From contig JACPQD010000104.1 of assembly GCA_016190665.1 (NCBI GenBank), forward strand, positions 286,502 to 350,501: 64,000 nucleotides of DNA, given 5' to 3'. The translations under genes were made by a program, and so were the position numbers. Shown here piece after piece: positions 53,301 to 62,481 of the stretch. Under the pieces are notes generated by a model. It did no database searches and was not told where the DNA came from. It saw only the letters and a list, made by a program, of their open reading frames with translations. The stretch's first letter is position 1. Every line of letters starts with the position of its first letter. The DNA is from Chloroflexota bacterium. Its GTDB lineage: Bacteria > Chloroflexota > Dehalococcoidia > JACPQD01.

Positions 53301-55745
53301 CTACACCCCGCACCCGTACTCCGTCCGTTCGATGATCTGGTCCTGTATCCCCTTGGCCAGATCGACGAAGTAGGCCGAGTAGCCCGCCACCCTGACCGTC
53401 AGGTCATCATACTGCTTCGGGTCCCTCTGCGCCTCGATCAGGGTCTCTTTGTCGATTATGTTAAATTGGATGTGGTGCACTCCCAGGTCATGCCACGTCC
53501 TCAAATAGGCGACGAAGGCCTCTTTGTTCGGTCCCTCCAGGAAGGCGGGCAGGAACTTCATGTTCAGCAGGTGATTGTAGGAGGCCACCGGGTCGCACTT
53601 GGAGGCCGACTTCAGGATGGCGGTGGGGCCGTTCTTGTCCGTCCCCAGCGCGGGCGACACGGTGCCATCGGTGAAGAGGTCCTTGTCCCCGCGGCCATCG
53701 GCGGTGGCGCCACAGAGGCTGCTATAGGCGAAGTAGGAAGCCACGGAGCTGCCGCAGATGGTATACGGCGCCCCGTAGCAGTTCTTCACGCTTTCCACCA
53801 CCTCTTCCGCCCTCACCTGGACCTCACGGGCGATGGCGTCCACATAGTCCTCGTCGTTGCCGAACTTGGGCGCCTCGTTGATAAACATGCGCCTGAGGTC
53901 GTCGCGGCCCTCCCAGTTGGCGTTCAGCGCATCAGTCAGCTCTGTAATCGACAGGCGATTCTCCTCGAAGACGAGCTTCTTGATTGCCGCCAGCGCATTG
54001 GCCACGTTGATCGGGCCCACGTAGCCCATCGACCGTTTCGGATAATAGTACCACTTCCGGCAGTCCTTGCCCGCCTCGATGCCGCCGTCAAGGACAGCCG
54101 AGAGGAAAGGCCGTGGCAGGTGCTCCTGATAGAGGACGTCGACCGTGTTAACTATCTTGCCCAGTTTCTCGGCGAAGAAGCGCACCTGCTCGAAGAAGGC
54201 GTCGGTCACGTCCTCGACGCAGTTAAAGGCGTTGGGGTCGGGCGTCGCCGCGCCGATCTGCTTGCCAGAGAACTTGTCCACGCCCTGGCTCAGCGCCAGC
54301 TCGAGGCACTTGGGCGCGATGATCCGGCCGTCGATGGACCGGTAAACGATGTTTTTGCCCGGGATGGTCCAGCGCATGCACTGCTCGATACCGAAGTCCC
54401 GCGCGTCCTCGAGCGGTATGCCCGCCTTCAAGAGCCGCGAGACGATCACCTCGTCGTTGAACAGGCTCACCGTGCCGGCGCGCCTTCGTATCGAGTCGGT
54501 GACCCTCATCAGGAACTCCTGCGACGTGCCGCCGTGCACCCTGACCGCCGTAGTGGGCTCGGTCAGCCCGGCAAGCTCATCGCGCGAGTCCAGGATGATA
54601 TGGGTGACCTCGTTGACGGCGTCCTTGCCCTCCTTGGTCACGCCGCCCAGGGTCATCGTCTGCTGGAGGCTGCTCCCCTGCGCCGCGCCGCCGCCGGCCA
54701 CGGGCGCGAAGAGGAACCCGATCTCGTTGCACTTGAGCCACAGGCACTCGAAGAGCTCTTTGGCCTCGTCCCGGGAGATATCGCCCGCCGCGAAATCCCG
54801 CTCGAAGAAGGGATTGAAGAGCTGGTCCACCCGGCTGCTGATGCCGTTCTCGTAGGCCTCGATGATATGGGTTATCAGGTGGAGGAAATAGAAGGTCTGC
54901 AACGCCTCGTGGAGGGTCCGGGGCGGGCTCTCCAGCGCCCACTCGCAGGCCTCCGCGATCTTCAGAAGCTCTGCCTTCCGGTTAGAATCCGGCTCCGTTT
55001 CCGCCATCGACCGCGCCAGCTCGGCGTACCGCTTGGACCACTTCACCGCCGCGTTGAGGCTGATAAGGACCGCCTCGAGGAAGTCCTTCTTCTCCACGTA
55101 CTCGGGGGCAGGGACGGTGGCGTCCTTCTTGAGCGCCTCCAGCGCGGCCTGCGCCTTCTCGATGTACCCCTGCAGACCGACCCGGAAGATGGTCTCGTAG
55201 TCCGGGACGCCGGATTCGGTCTGATGGGTGAAGAGGGTGGCGCCGTTGTAGAACCAGTACGGAAGCACGTCCGGGGGCAGATAGTCGCGCTCGGCGCCCT
55301 GGACCGGCTTCCCTTTCCAGTAGGCAGCGATCTCGCCCAACCGCTGGCGGCCCTCGTCGTCGAGGAGATTCCGATAGCCGTCGGTGACCGCCTTGACCAG
55401 CCAGCGCCACGAGTACTCCGGGTGCCAGGTCAGCGACGTGGGGGTCGAGGCGTAGTTGCCCACGATAAGCTCGTCGGGCTGGATCCAGACGGTCATATTT
55501 TGAAGCACGTTGGCCAGCGCCTTGGCGCGGCGGATGATTGTCGGCTGACCTTCGGTGGCCTTGCAGCTTTCCGTGTACAGCCTCGCGCTCTCCAGGCAGA
55601 GCTTGATGCCCGGACGGTAGGCGCTGGTGATGTCCTCCCTCTCGCCCAGCTCCGGGTGCCAGCTTATCGTGCTCCGGAAACTCTTCGGGATCAGCGTACT
55701 CTTCAGTCTCGCAATCCTCGGGCTCAATCCAACTTCAGTCTTCAT
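53301..55745 (-). CDS. Glycyl radical enzyme (PFL2/dehydratase-like) with an atypical cysteine loop
   Basis: The protein has 814 residues, the usual size, from the ATG at 55745 (GGAGGTAAGTGAG upstream; a longer frame to 55838 has none). VRVAGYSAYFVDL near the C-terminus is the radical site, Gly788. The thiyl Cys is Cys456 in DFGIEQCMRWTIPGKN; dehydratases and lyases of the family have G-C-V-E-P there, so Gly, Val, Glu and Pro are all changed, including the Glu that often acts as base. The pattern resembles PFL2-type enzymes elsewhere (ESGVPDYETIFRVG, WYYYPKRSMGYVGPINVANAL). No radical SAM activating enzyme is in the window. The substrate is unknown, and anaerobic use is certain if active, since oxygen destroys the radical. 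Confidence 0.9.
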   Translation of the reverse strand: MKTEVGLSPRIARLKSTLIPKSFRSTISWHPELGEREDITSAYRPGIKLCLESARLYTESCKATEGQPTIIRRAKALANVLQNMTVWIQPDELIVGNYASTPTSLTWHPEYSWRWLVKAVTDGYRNLLDDEGRQRLGEIAAYWKGKPVQGAERDYLPPDVLPYWFYNGATLFTHQTESGVPDYETIFRVGLQGYIEKAQAALEALKKDATVPAPEYVEKKDFLEAVLISLNAAVKWSKRYAELARSMAETEPDSNRKAELLKIAEACEWALESPPRTLHEALQTFYFLHLITHIIEAYENGISSRVDQLFNPFFERDFAAGDISRDEAKELFECLWLKCNEIGFLFAPVAGGGAAQGSSLQQTMTLGGVTKEGKDAVNEVTHIILDSRDELAGLTEPTTAVRVHGGTSQEFLMRVTDSIRRRAGTVSLFNDEVIVSRLLKAGIPLEDARDFGIEQCMRWTIPGKNIVYRSIDGRIIAPKCLELALSQGVDKFSGKQIGAATPDPNAFNCVEDVTDAFFEQVRFFAEKLGKIVNTVDVLYQEHLPRPFLSAVLDGGIEAGKDCRKWYYYPKRSMGYVGPINVANALAAIKKLVFEENRLSITELTDALNANWEGRDDLRRMFINEAPKFGNDEDYVDAIAREVQVRAEEVVESVKNCYGAPYTICGSSVASYFAYSSLCGATADGRGDKDLFTDGTVSPALGTDKNGPTAILKSASKCDPVASYNHLLNMKFLPAFLEGPNKEAFVAYLRTWHDLGVHHIQFNIIDKETLIEAQRDPKQYDDLTVRVAGYSAYFVDLAKGIQDQIIERTEYGCGV

Positions 55746-55809
55746 CTCACTTACCTCCGCACTGGCGTTCGTCTCTACATCCTGCCTGTCGTCATGTGCC
55801 GTCAACGGC

Positions 55810-55838
55810 ATGTTAGCAGAGGCAGGGCGGGGTGTCAA
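55810..55838 (-). promoter_or_regulatory. Promoter, TTGACA-N17-TAACAT, minus strand
   Basis: TTGACA (55838-55833) and TAACAT (55815-55810), 17 bases apart, precede the glycyl radical enzyme gene. Both boxes equal those at 30244-30216. Confidence 0.7.
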
Positions 55839-55869
55839 ATGGACGCACTGACTGTTACCTAACGCGCGC

Positions 55870-55899
55870 TTGACAAGATGCTGCGTCCTTCTATATACT
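55870..55899 (+). promoter_or_regulatory. Promoter for the TIR-TPR gene
   Basis: TTGACA at 55870-55875 is followed by TATATA (N16, 55892-55897) or TATACT (N18, 55894-55899). It is divergent from the promoter at 55838, with the -35 boxes 31 bases apart. Confidence 0.65.
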
Positions 55900-55973
55900 C
55901 ACGCAAGCAACCCAACAGCGTGGAAGCCGCACGAATAAGCCCATGGAGTTCAATCGGCTTGGGGCAAATCTTC

Positions 55974-58900
55974 ATGCCACACCAACTGGAATTCGACTAC
56001 GACGTCTTCATCTCCTACAGTAGCCACGACAAAGAGTGGGTGCGCGGCGATCTGCTGAAGGGAATCGAAAAAGCCGGTGTGCGCGCCTTCATCGACTTCC
56101 GCGATTTCAAACCCGGCGCGCCAAGCATCAAGGAGATGGAGCGCGGGGTAACCACATGCCGCAAGACGCTTCTAGTGCTCTCGCCGGATTACATCGAGAG
56201 CGGATGGTGCGAGATCGAAAATATCATGTTGCAGACGCTCGACCCGGCCAATCGCGAACTTCGCCTCGTCCCTCTGCTCAAGACCCGGTGTAAACCGCCC
56301 CTCCGCATTGGCGCGCTCTCGAATGTTGATTTCACCGACGGCTCGGACTTCGACCTCGCTTGGCACCAACTGCTCACCGCGCTAGATGCACTGCCGGAGC
56401 TGCCGGCCGAAAAAGCCATCCCAACCGAGATCCAAGCGGAACTCGACAGGGCCAAGAGCTTCACGGACGCCGACAAATTCTCCGAGGCGATACCGATTCT
56501 GGAAAAGGCGCTGACCGCCGCGGATGGCTCCGGACACACCGCCGCCAGAGTCAAAATTCGTTCGAGCCTTGCCCATGCCAAGCCCGTGAGGATTTTGCGG
56601 GTGGGGAGCGCCTGTATCGGGATGCTTTGGTCTTGGTTCCCATGGAAAACCTCGATCTTAAATACGGCGTTATTCATGGCCTGGGAGACATGCTTCTCTA
56701 CTCCGGACGGCTCCAGGAGGCAAGGGCGACTATGGATGCGGCTCTGGTTGTCGCGAAACTGACCGGCAAGCCAGACGATTTGGCAGCATCGCTGATTTCT
56801 CTGAGTCTGCTCGAACGCGCCTTGGGCTTCCACGATAGCGCCATGGCCAAGCTCGACGAGGCCGTGATCCTATTATTCCAGCAGGCCCTGTCCCTGCCAG
56901 ACGGCGAAAAGAAGCATCACGCCTACATGCTCGCCGTCTGCTACATCAACAAGGCGCTGTTATGCCGGGACGCTGGCAAACTCGACGAAGCTTTGGCGCT
57001 TTACGAAAAGGTCGAAGAGCAACATCACATTTCAGGTGACAAACTCGATGCCGGCAAAGTACTTCTGTTCCGTGGTGAAGTGCACTGTGCTAATGCGGAG
57101 TGGGAGAAAGGGTTCGACTGCTTCCGGCGAGCGCTGGAATCCTTCAAAGAAGTTGCCAATCCGCTGTGGGGTGCCCGTAGTCTTGAACACATTTCCCGCC
57201 TCTTTGCGACGCACGAGAGGTGTGAAGAAGCGTTGCACGCGATGCTTGGCGCTGCGGCCGGGGCCGAGGAAGATGGACATCCTGGCGAACAAGTCAACTT
57301 CCTCTGTCTAGCGGCAAAGCTCCTCCGCGAGTGGAAGACGACTGCCGGCAGAGAAAGTCTTGCGCGTATAGTTCATACGCTCGCGAAGGACGTGCCGAAA
57401 GAGAAAGAGGCCGAAGTAATGTCAGGTGTGTCGGCACGCATAAGGGACATGTCAGACGCCATCCATAAGCGTGTTCGGCAGGATGAGCAAGTACGTGATT
57501 TATTGAATCAGGCCAAGGGGATCGCGCAGAGAGAGCGTCTGCATGAACACTTGGCGAATTGTCTGCTGGATGAAGCACATCACATGACGCCGCCGGACGA
57601 CACCGAAGCGCGGCGCGCCCTCATCGCCCAAGCGATTGGATTGCTCAGGGAGGAACTGCGCCGTTCGCAGTTCCCAAAGCGCCGCGGCCACTTGATGGGC
57701 CGGATCGGTGCTCTGTATTGGGAATGTGGTGAACGTCCTGAAGCGCTATCGTGGCTAAAGAAGGCCGGAGAGGTCTTTCAGAAGTCCGGCGATGCGTTTG
57801 GTCTCGCCAACTTCTATGGATCGCTGGCCGAAATGCACCGGGCGGAAGGCCGATTGGACGACGAAATCGCGGCCTATCGGGAGGTGCTTTCCGTGATTGA
57901 AGGACGCAGTTTTCACGACCTTGCAGCCGGGGTACGAATCAACCTTGCGGCGGCTCTTCGGCTCCGCCGAGAGTTCGACGAAGCACAAAAGCTCTTAAAC
58001 GAGGCAGAGGTTATCTGCGAGCGACATCGCTTCAAGGATTTCATCTCCGCAATCGCGCGAAATCGGGGCGCCATCGAGGAACAGCTACAGGCGGCTCAGG
58101 CACCGGCACACACGCTTCCTCAATTACTTGGCAGCCTTCATCAGTTGGTCAGATACCGTCCCGAACTTGCAGTGGCCTACTTGCCATTCTGGTATTTCGC
58201 CTGGAAGACGGAATTGCTGGCCTTGCTGCGGTCAGGGCCGCACCTCACCCTCATGGTAGTGACCGATGATGTGGAACGGTTCGTGAAGTCTGCCGCCAAG
58301 TTCCGATATTTGGCCGACCATTTCTTGATGACAACTTCCCACGCTCACACGGTAAGAGTTGAAGCCAGAGTTCTGCCTATCCCCCCAACGTGGCAGTTTC
58401 CGGCGACATTCCCCCTTCTCTTTGTGAAGCGCGGCGTCCCTGAATCTGGACCGACACAACTGGAAGCGCCACAAGACAAGGGGCAGGATACTCCTCCAAG
58501 TGTTAGTTTAGTAGGGCCTGCAACCACGCTGCCGCCCTACATGCTCGTTGAGGCCAAATCTGACGTGAAGGGCGAAGGGCATATGATGGCTCTCGACGAA
58601 ACCTATCTGCCGCAGGAAGCAGTCGATCTTATGATACATCGGCCGGCAAGGGAACTCGCTAAACTGCATGCGATGTGGATGCCAGCCCGCCAATCTTCCT
58701 CGGAGGACCCATTTCTGACTTGCCTACGGTTTGGGTTGGAGCGCGGGTTATTTCCAGTGTATTTCGACCACCTCCCAACCTCAGATGCAGTGGCGGTTTG
58801 CGGTGGCGTTCAGATTACCATCCCGGCCAAACTCCTCAGCGCAGATCGTCGTTCAATTGCTGCGAAGTGGCGTCGGGCCCTGCTGAAGCTAACCAAGCTG

Positions 58901-59059
58901 CCCAAAGAGGAGGCGCAAGCAGCCCTGCTCGATCTCCCTGAAGTGTTCGGCGATGCCAGCGACCACGAGGCGAATTCCACCAAAATTCAGGTTCGCTTGT
59001 TCGAGTTCAACGAGATCGACCGGCGAATTGTCTATCCGGCCCTTCTTGTTCTGAAGTAG
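55974..59059 (+). CDS. TIR-TPR protein with a frameshift near 56583
   Basis: Residues 1-135 are a TIR domain: YDVFISYSSHDKEWV at 9-23, VLSPDYIESGWCEIEN with Glu82 in the place of the NADase glutamate. A linker and the start of a TPR region (SEAIPILEKALTAADG) follow. In GCCAAGCCCGTGAGG near 56583 the reading jumps back one base; the remaining ~820 residues continue as REDFAGGERLYRDALVL, then many TPR-like pairs (LAASLISLSLLERALG, GKLDEALALYEKVEEQ, GRLDDEIAAYREVLSVIEG). The last ~300 residues (from LPQLLGSLHQLVRYRPE) are of unknown type. The whole would have about 1,028 residues. Likely an anti-phage NAD-depleting protein. One base lost by mutation or by assembly error fits; the site is not a classic slippery one. 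Confidence 0.8.
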
Positions 59060-59354
59060 CTCCCGCACTATGACAATGAACGTTGCAATGAGGGACAGGG
59101 TGACTGGGAGTACCTACTTCAAATCGGTGGACAGATTCGCAAATGACCTTTGAATGGGAAGTGCACGGGAATATGGAAGGCAGCGGTTCTCAGTATATGT
59201 GGGGCCGCCTAGAGCACGAATGGAACCAGCAAAGACGCACAAGCGCGGTGTAACAAGCCGATGAAGCTGACAGTCGCCCTCGGCGCTCGCGGCCTATCGG
59301 CCAGACGTTTGGCGGCTAACTAACGATTTTCCCTTCTTTGCCTGTTAGGCTTAC

Positions 59355-60146
59355 ATGCAACACAATGATCTATCCACTGAAGATGCAAAGAGCCGGCGTC
59401 TCCCTGGCTCTGATGTGTTCCGCTATTCGCACGTCTTCTATCTGAACGAGTTCCATAGGGATTGGGGCGTTGTAGCGCTGAACCGAGAAGCCTACAAAGC
59501 GTTCTCGGATACGATCCTTGTCAGACATAGGGCGGAGTTGAAAGTTCAGCAACACGCCGTAAGGGAATGGGTACGGCAGAGGGACTTCGGATCGAATCTG
59601 CCCTTCCCGGAGAGTTCAGCGTGGTTTAGCCAACTGGAGTACATGAACTACGAATACCTCAAAGTGGCGTGTGGTTTTGAGCTCCACCTGAAAGCCCGAC
59701 TTCTTTCGCGGGACTACCTCATTCACAGCGTGAACAATGCCGACGGCAGATACAGGACACTTGCCAGGGCTCAAAGGGAAAGACCTGTCAAAACGGCCGA
59801 GTTGTTTAGTATTGACGGCTTCCGATTCAATGGCAAGGAGAATTATCTTCCGGGACTAAAGCCGACATCCGTGCAGTTCTCGTCATTGACTGATAAAGAC
59901 GACTATATTGTAGCCTTAGGGCTGCCCGCCGAGACTGTCGCAGTCATAAGAGATTATCGCAACCTACGCAATCAGATTCATCTTCCTGGAGATGTTATTG
60001 AGACTCCGGGCCTTAACAAATTCCAACACAACCCTATTTCGGAATTCCTCATCGATTTCATAAATAGCGAGATAGTAAGTTGGTCAAATCAGATCATCGT
60101 GGATCGCAAATTCACATACCCACTGTTACGCAACTTCACAATGTGA
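59355..60146 (+). CDS. Uncharacterised protein with HEPN-like RN-x5-H motif
   Basis: The protein has 263 residues from an ATG without a strong ribosome site. In the C-terminal part, RDYRNLRNQIHLPGD contains Arg202-Asn203-x5-His209, the pattern of HEPN ribonucleases of the ApeA/RnlA-like kind; the upstream part is rich in aromatic residues (WFSQLEYMNYEYLK). I do not recognise a family. It lies 295 bases after the TIR-TPR gene and before the antitoxin genes, so a defence role is possible. The gap before it has no gene; GTTAGGC ends four bases before its start. Confidence 0.6.
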   Translation: MQHNDLSTEDAKSRRLPGSDVFRYSHVFYLNEFHRDWGVVALNREAYKAFSDTILVRHRAELKVQQHAVREWVRQRDFGSNLPFPESSAWFSQLEYMNYEYLKVACGFELHLKARLLSRDYLIHSVNNADGRYRTLARAQRERPVKTAELFSIDGFRFNGKENYLPGLKPTSVQFSSLTDKDDYIVALGLPAETVAVIRDYRNLRNQIHLPGDVIETPGLNKFQHNPISEFLIDFINSEIVSWSNQIIVDRKFTYPLLRNFTM

Positions 60147-60350
60147 GTATTCTTGACAGTCCACTCCAGCCGCCTACCGCCCAATGACGAAGTGCGGTTG
60201 CATAACCCAAAAGGCCATGGAACACCGCGCTCCCCCGACGTCGCTCCGCTCCGCAACGGGGGTGACGCTGTCGTTAACCCAGGCAAGCAAATGCTACGGA
60301 CAAGAGTTGCTCTGTGCTCGCCAACGCTACAGGAAGATTGGAGGCAACCC

Positions 60351-60635
60351 ATGAACGAGGGCATTATTGATTCCTCCGGAAACGTATTTATTGATCTCGG
60401 ATTTCCCCCCGATGAAGCGGCGATTCTTCAGATGCGTGCGGACCTTATGGCTGACCTGCGGAAGCTCATCAAGGCCAAAAGGCTGACGCAGGCTGAAGCT
60501 GGGGAAATCCTCGGCATTAGCCAATCCAGGGTTTCAGACCTGATCAGAGGCAAATGGGAGAGATTCAGCCTTGAAATGCTGATCGCCCTGGCGACTAGAG
60601 CCGGCATGAGGGTCACTCTTAAGAGGGCGGCATAG
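60351..60635 (+). CDS. HigA-like XRE antitoxin, first copy, without intact toxin
   Basis: The protein has 94 residues: an N-terminal arm, then an XRE helix-turn-helix with LTQAEAGEILGISQSRVSDLIRGK. GGAGG lies seven bases upstream of the ATG. It differs from the copy at 61835 in about one in five residues. In front of it, in frame, only ARQRYRKIGG remains of the end of a HigB toxin, so the partner is gone. Such orphans can act as repressors or block incoming HigB toxins. Confidence 0.85.
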   Translation: MNEGIIDSSGNVFIDLGFPPDEAAILQMRADLMADLRKLIKAKRLTQAEAGEILGISQSRVSDLIRGKWERFSLEMLIALATRAGMRVTLKRAA

Positions 60636-60835
60636 GTACGGGGTAACAAGCCCTGAAACATGCCTGGAGTAGGTCAGGTAGGCTGAATGGCGACGCGCGC
60701 CCGCCGAGCCGCTCCTCCGGCCGGTCAGCTCGACGAAGCTTTCTTCTTTGTTGACCGACGCACTATTCTTTCATATACTGGACGTTAGGCTGCGCCGAAG
60801 GGCGGTTTGCTGGATGCAAGATTACGGAGGCTGAC

Positions 60836-61054
60836 ATGGCTACCACAGTAGCTCGGATGACGAAAAGTGAACTCGAGGAGATGATTGAAACTGTCATCGA
60901 GCAGAAGCTGGCAGAGCTGCTTGGCGATCCTGACGAAGGACTGCCTATCAAGAAATCGGTGCGGGATAGACTCCTGCGCCAGAAACAGGCTGTGGCGGCA
61001 GGTGAGCGCGGTGAAGCGTTCGACGAAGTGGTGCGACGACTCGGCGTGGAGTGA
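60836..61054 (+). CDS. Small hypothetical protein, antitoxin-like
   Basis: The product has 72 residues, mostly helical and charged (MTKSELEEMIETVIEQKLAELLGDPDEGLPI, RDRLLRQKQAVAAGERGEAFDEVVRRLGVE), the composition of small antitoxins. GGAGG lies before the ATG. No toxin gene follows; the 130 bases after it hold nothing recognisable. The call rests on composition and context only. Confidence 0.5.
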   Translation: MATTVARMTKSELEEMIETVIEQKLAELLGDPDEGLPIKKSVRDRLLRQKQAVAAGERGEAFDEVVRRLGVE

Positions 61055-61206
61055 CGTTGTGGATGGGGTCCCCGAGACCAAGGCGCTCCAGCATCAGCGG
61101 CTCTTCCGCTGCTGCAAAGCCGCTGATACTGAGGTCCCTGGGCATTCAAGACTGAACTTGCCGAGAACGAAGGAACTTTGAGCAGTCCAAATGGGAGGTG
61201 TACCCC

Positions 61207-61407
61207 ATGAATATTGAGATTGAACGTGAAGAAGACGGCCGGTGGATTGCAGAGGTGCCCGATCTGCCCGGTGTGATGAGCTACGGGCAAAGCCGTGAAG
61301 AAGCGATCTCAAAGGTCGAAGCTCTGTCCTTACGAGTGCTGGCTGATCGACTGGAACACGGCGAGGAGATCCCAGAACTCGATGATCTCTTCATGGTGCC
61401 GGCATGA
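61207..61407 (+). CDS. hicB: HicB antitoxin
   Basis: The protein has 66 residues: EREEDGRWIAEVPDLPGVMSYG, then EEAISKVEALSLRVLADRLEHGE, the HicB RNase-H-like fold that plugs HicA. The ATG at 61207 is chosen over a GTG three codons earlier because GGGAGG is better spaced. No C-terminal DNA-binding part is present, so it is a short HicB. Its stop overlaps the HicA start by four bases (ATGA). Confidence 0.88.
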   Translation: MNIEIEREEDGRWIAEVPDLPGVMSYGQSREEAISKVEALSLRVLADRLEHGEEIPELDDLFMVPA

Positions 61408-61619
61408 GCAGATGGCCCTCCACCGAAGCACGTTCGGTGTTGGCTGCCTTGTTGCGAATTGGCTGGACAATCAAGCGTCAATCCGGTACGTCCCATCGGG
61501 TCCTGTCTCGAACTGGCTGGCCGGACTTCGTCCTCTCATTTCATGATCGGGAAGAAATCGGTCCTCGCATGCTGGCGCGCGTCGCCAAGCGTACAGGTCT
61601 CACCCCGGAAAATCTCTGA
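61404..61619 (+). CDS. hicA: HicA mRNA-interferase toxin
   Basis: The protein has 71 residues. LLRIGWTIKRQSGTSHRVLSR contains the dsRBD-like strand with the catalytic His in GTSH, and FHDREEIGPRMLARVAKRTGL is the usual end. HicA cleaves mRNA when HicB is lost. The order antitoxin then toxin is the less common one and is translationally coupled. Confidence 0.88.
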   Translation: MSRWPSTEARSVLAALLRIGWTIKRQSGTSHRVLSRTGWPDFVLSFHDREEIGPRMLARVAKRTGLTPENL

Positions 61620-61631
61620 TAGTCTGCCTGA

Positions 61632-61838
61632 CACTTCATTGCTGGCGCCGCCCAGGTTCCTGACGATGGAACAGCCGGTCGCGGTGTGCAACGCCACGCG
61701 GTATCTGCTTGGTTTAGCGTCATGCTGCATAGTGCGGTCTATGTGCTTCACGCATATCAGAAGAAGACGCAGAAGACGAGTCGGCGTGATATTGATTTAG
61801 CTCGTCAACGCTACAGGCAGATTGGAGGCGACCTATGA
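61632..61838 (+). pseudogene. HigB-like toxin, 5'-truncated remnant
   Basis: In frame with a TGA that overlaps the next ATG (ATGA), the sequence reads QVPDDGTAGRGVQ near the start and VYVLHAYQKKTQKTSRRDID, then LARQRYRQIGG at the end, the typical Gp49/HigB C-terminus. The middle is garbled and the start codon and first ~30 residues are missing, cut close to the HicA stop. Confidence 0.8.
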
Positions 61839-62119
61839 ACGAGGGCATTGTTGATTCTTCCGGAAATGTGTTCCTTGATCTCGGCTTTCCTTCGGATGAA
61901 GCGGCGATTCTCCAGATGCGCGCCGATCTCATGACCGATCTCCGGAAGTTCGTCAAGTCCAAGAGGCTGACTCAGGCCAAGGCCGCCGAAATCCTTGGCG
62001 TCAGTCAGTCCAGGGTTTCGGACCTGATCAGAGGCAAATGGGACAGATTCAGCCTCGAAATGCTGATCACCCTGGCGACGAGAGCCGGCATGCATGTCGC
62101 TCTCACGAGGCCGGCATAA
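61835..62119 (+). CDS. HigA-like XRE antitoxin, second copy
   Basis: The protein has 94 residues and the same architecture as the copy at 60351 (LTQAKAAEILGVSQSRVSDLIRGK). Leader and ribosome site (GATTGGAGGCGACCT) are conserved as well, and similarity begins inside the toxin end, so the duplicated unit once held toxin plus antitoxin. It still has the overlap typical of a working HigBA pair, although the toxin is broken. Confidence 0.88.
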   Translation: MNEGIVDSSGNVFLDLGFPSDEAAILQMRADLMTDLRKFVKSKRLTQAKAAEILGVSQSRVSDLIRGKWDRFSLEMLITLATRAGMHVALTRPA

Positions 62120-62143
62120 CGCTTTAGCCTTAGTTACCACCTC

Positions 62144-62183
62144 TTGAGTTTCTCCACGATTCTGGCTATAATATAGCCAGAAT
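62144..62183 (+). promoter_or_regulatory. Promoter and 25-base palindromic operator of the RelE-Phd operon
   Basis: TTGAGT (62144-62149), 17 bases, TATAAT (62167-62172). The perfect inverted repeat ATTCTGGCTATA / TATAGCCAGAAT (62159-62170 and 62172-62183) covers the -10 box and the first two bases of the ATG at 62182. The transcript should start within a few bases of the ATG, so it is leaderless. Confidence 0.85.
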
Positions 62184-62481
62184 GAGATATGAGATCATCC
62201 TTTCCCCGGAAGCCGTTTCAGACTTCAAAGCCTTGAAGGCCGGTATTCGGGCGACGGTTCGCGATGCTATTGAGAAGCACCTACGTTTTGAACCGACAAA
62301 GGAGAGCAGGAGTCGCATTAAGAGATTGAGGGGAGTAAGCCGCCCCCGATATAGATTGCGTGTTGATGAGGTGAGGGTCTTCTACGACATACATGAGGAC
62401 CGAGTTGAGATTCTGGCCATAGTTGATAAGTCGCAAGCGAGTGTGTGGCTCCAAGGCATGGAAGAAGGTGAAACAAGATGA
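62182..62481 (+). CDS. RelE/ParE-family toxin
   Basis: The protein has 99 residues. YEIILSPEAVSDFKALKAGIRATVRDAIEKHL is the N-terminal strand-helix pair and RPRYRLRVDEVRVFYDIHEDRVEILAIVDK the beta-sheet of the RelE fold, with Arg and Tyr residues at the places of the ribosome-dependent mRNA interferases. Toxin is first and overlaps the antitoxin by four bases. There is no ribosome site, in line with a leaderless start at the operator. Confidence 0.87.
   Translation: MRYEIILSPEAVSDFKALKAGIRATVRDAIEKHLRFEPTKESRSRIKRLRGVSRPRYRLRVDEVRVFYDIHEDRVEILAIVDKSQASVWLQGMEEGETR

Noticed and set aside
53286..55862. Long plus-strand open frame opposite the glycyl radical enzyme
   Set aside because: It has no family features, and its composition is that of an antisense shadow of the minus-strand gene.
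56570..56600. Programmed -1 frameshift in the TIR-TPR gene
   Set aside because: No X-XXY-YYZ slippery heptamer or clear downstream stem is visible, so mutation or error is simpler.
59246..60790. Integron-like attC sites: TAACAAGCC after genes and GTTAGGC before the genes at 59355 and 60836
   Set aside because: The end boxes look right, but the stretches between them do not fold back on each other as attC arms must, and no integrase gene is present. An attC covariance search over 59240-60800 would decide it.
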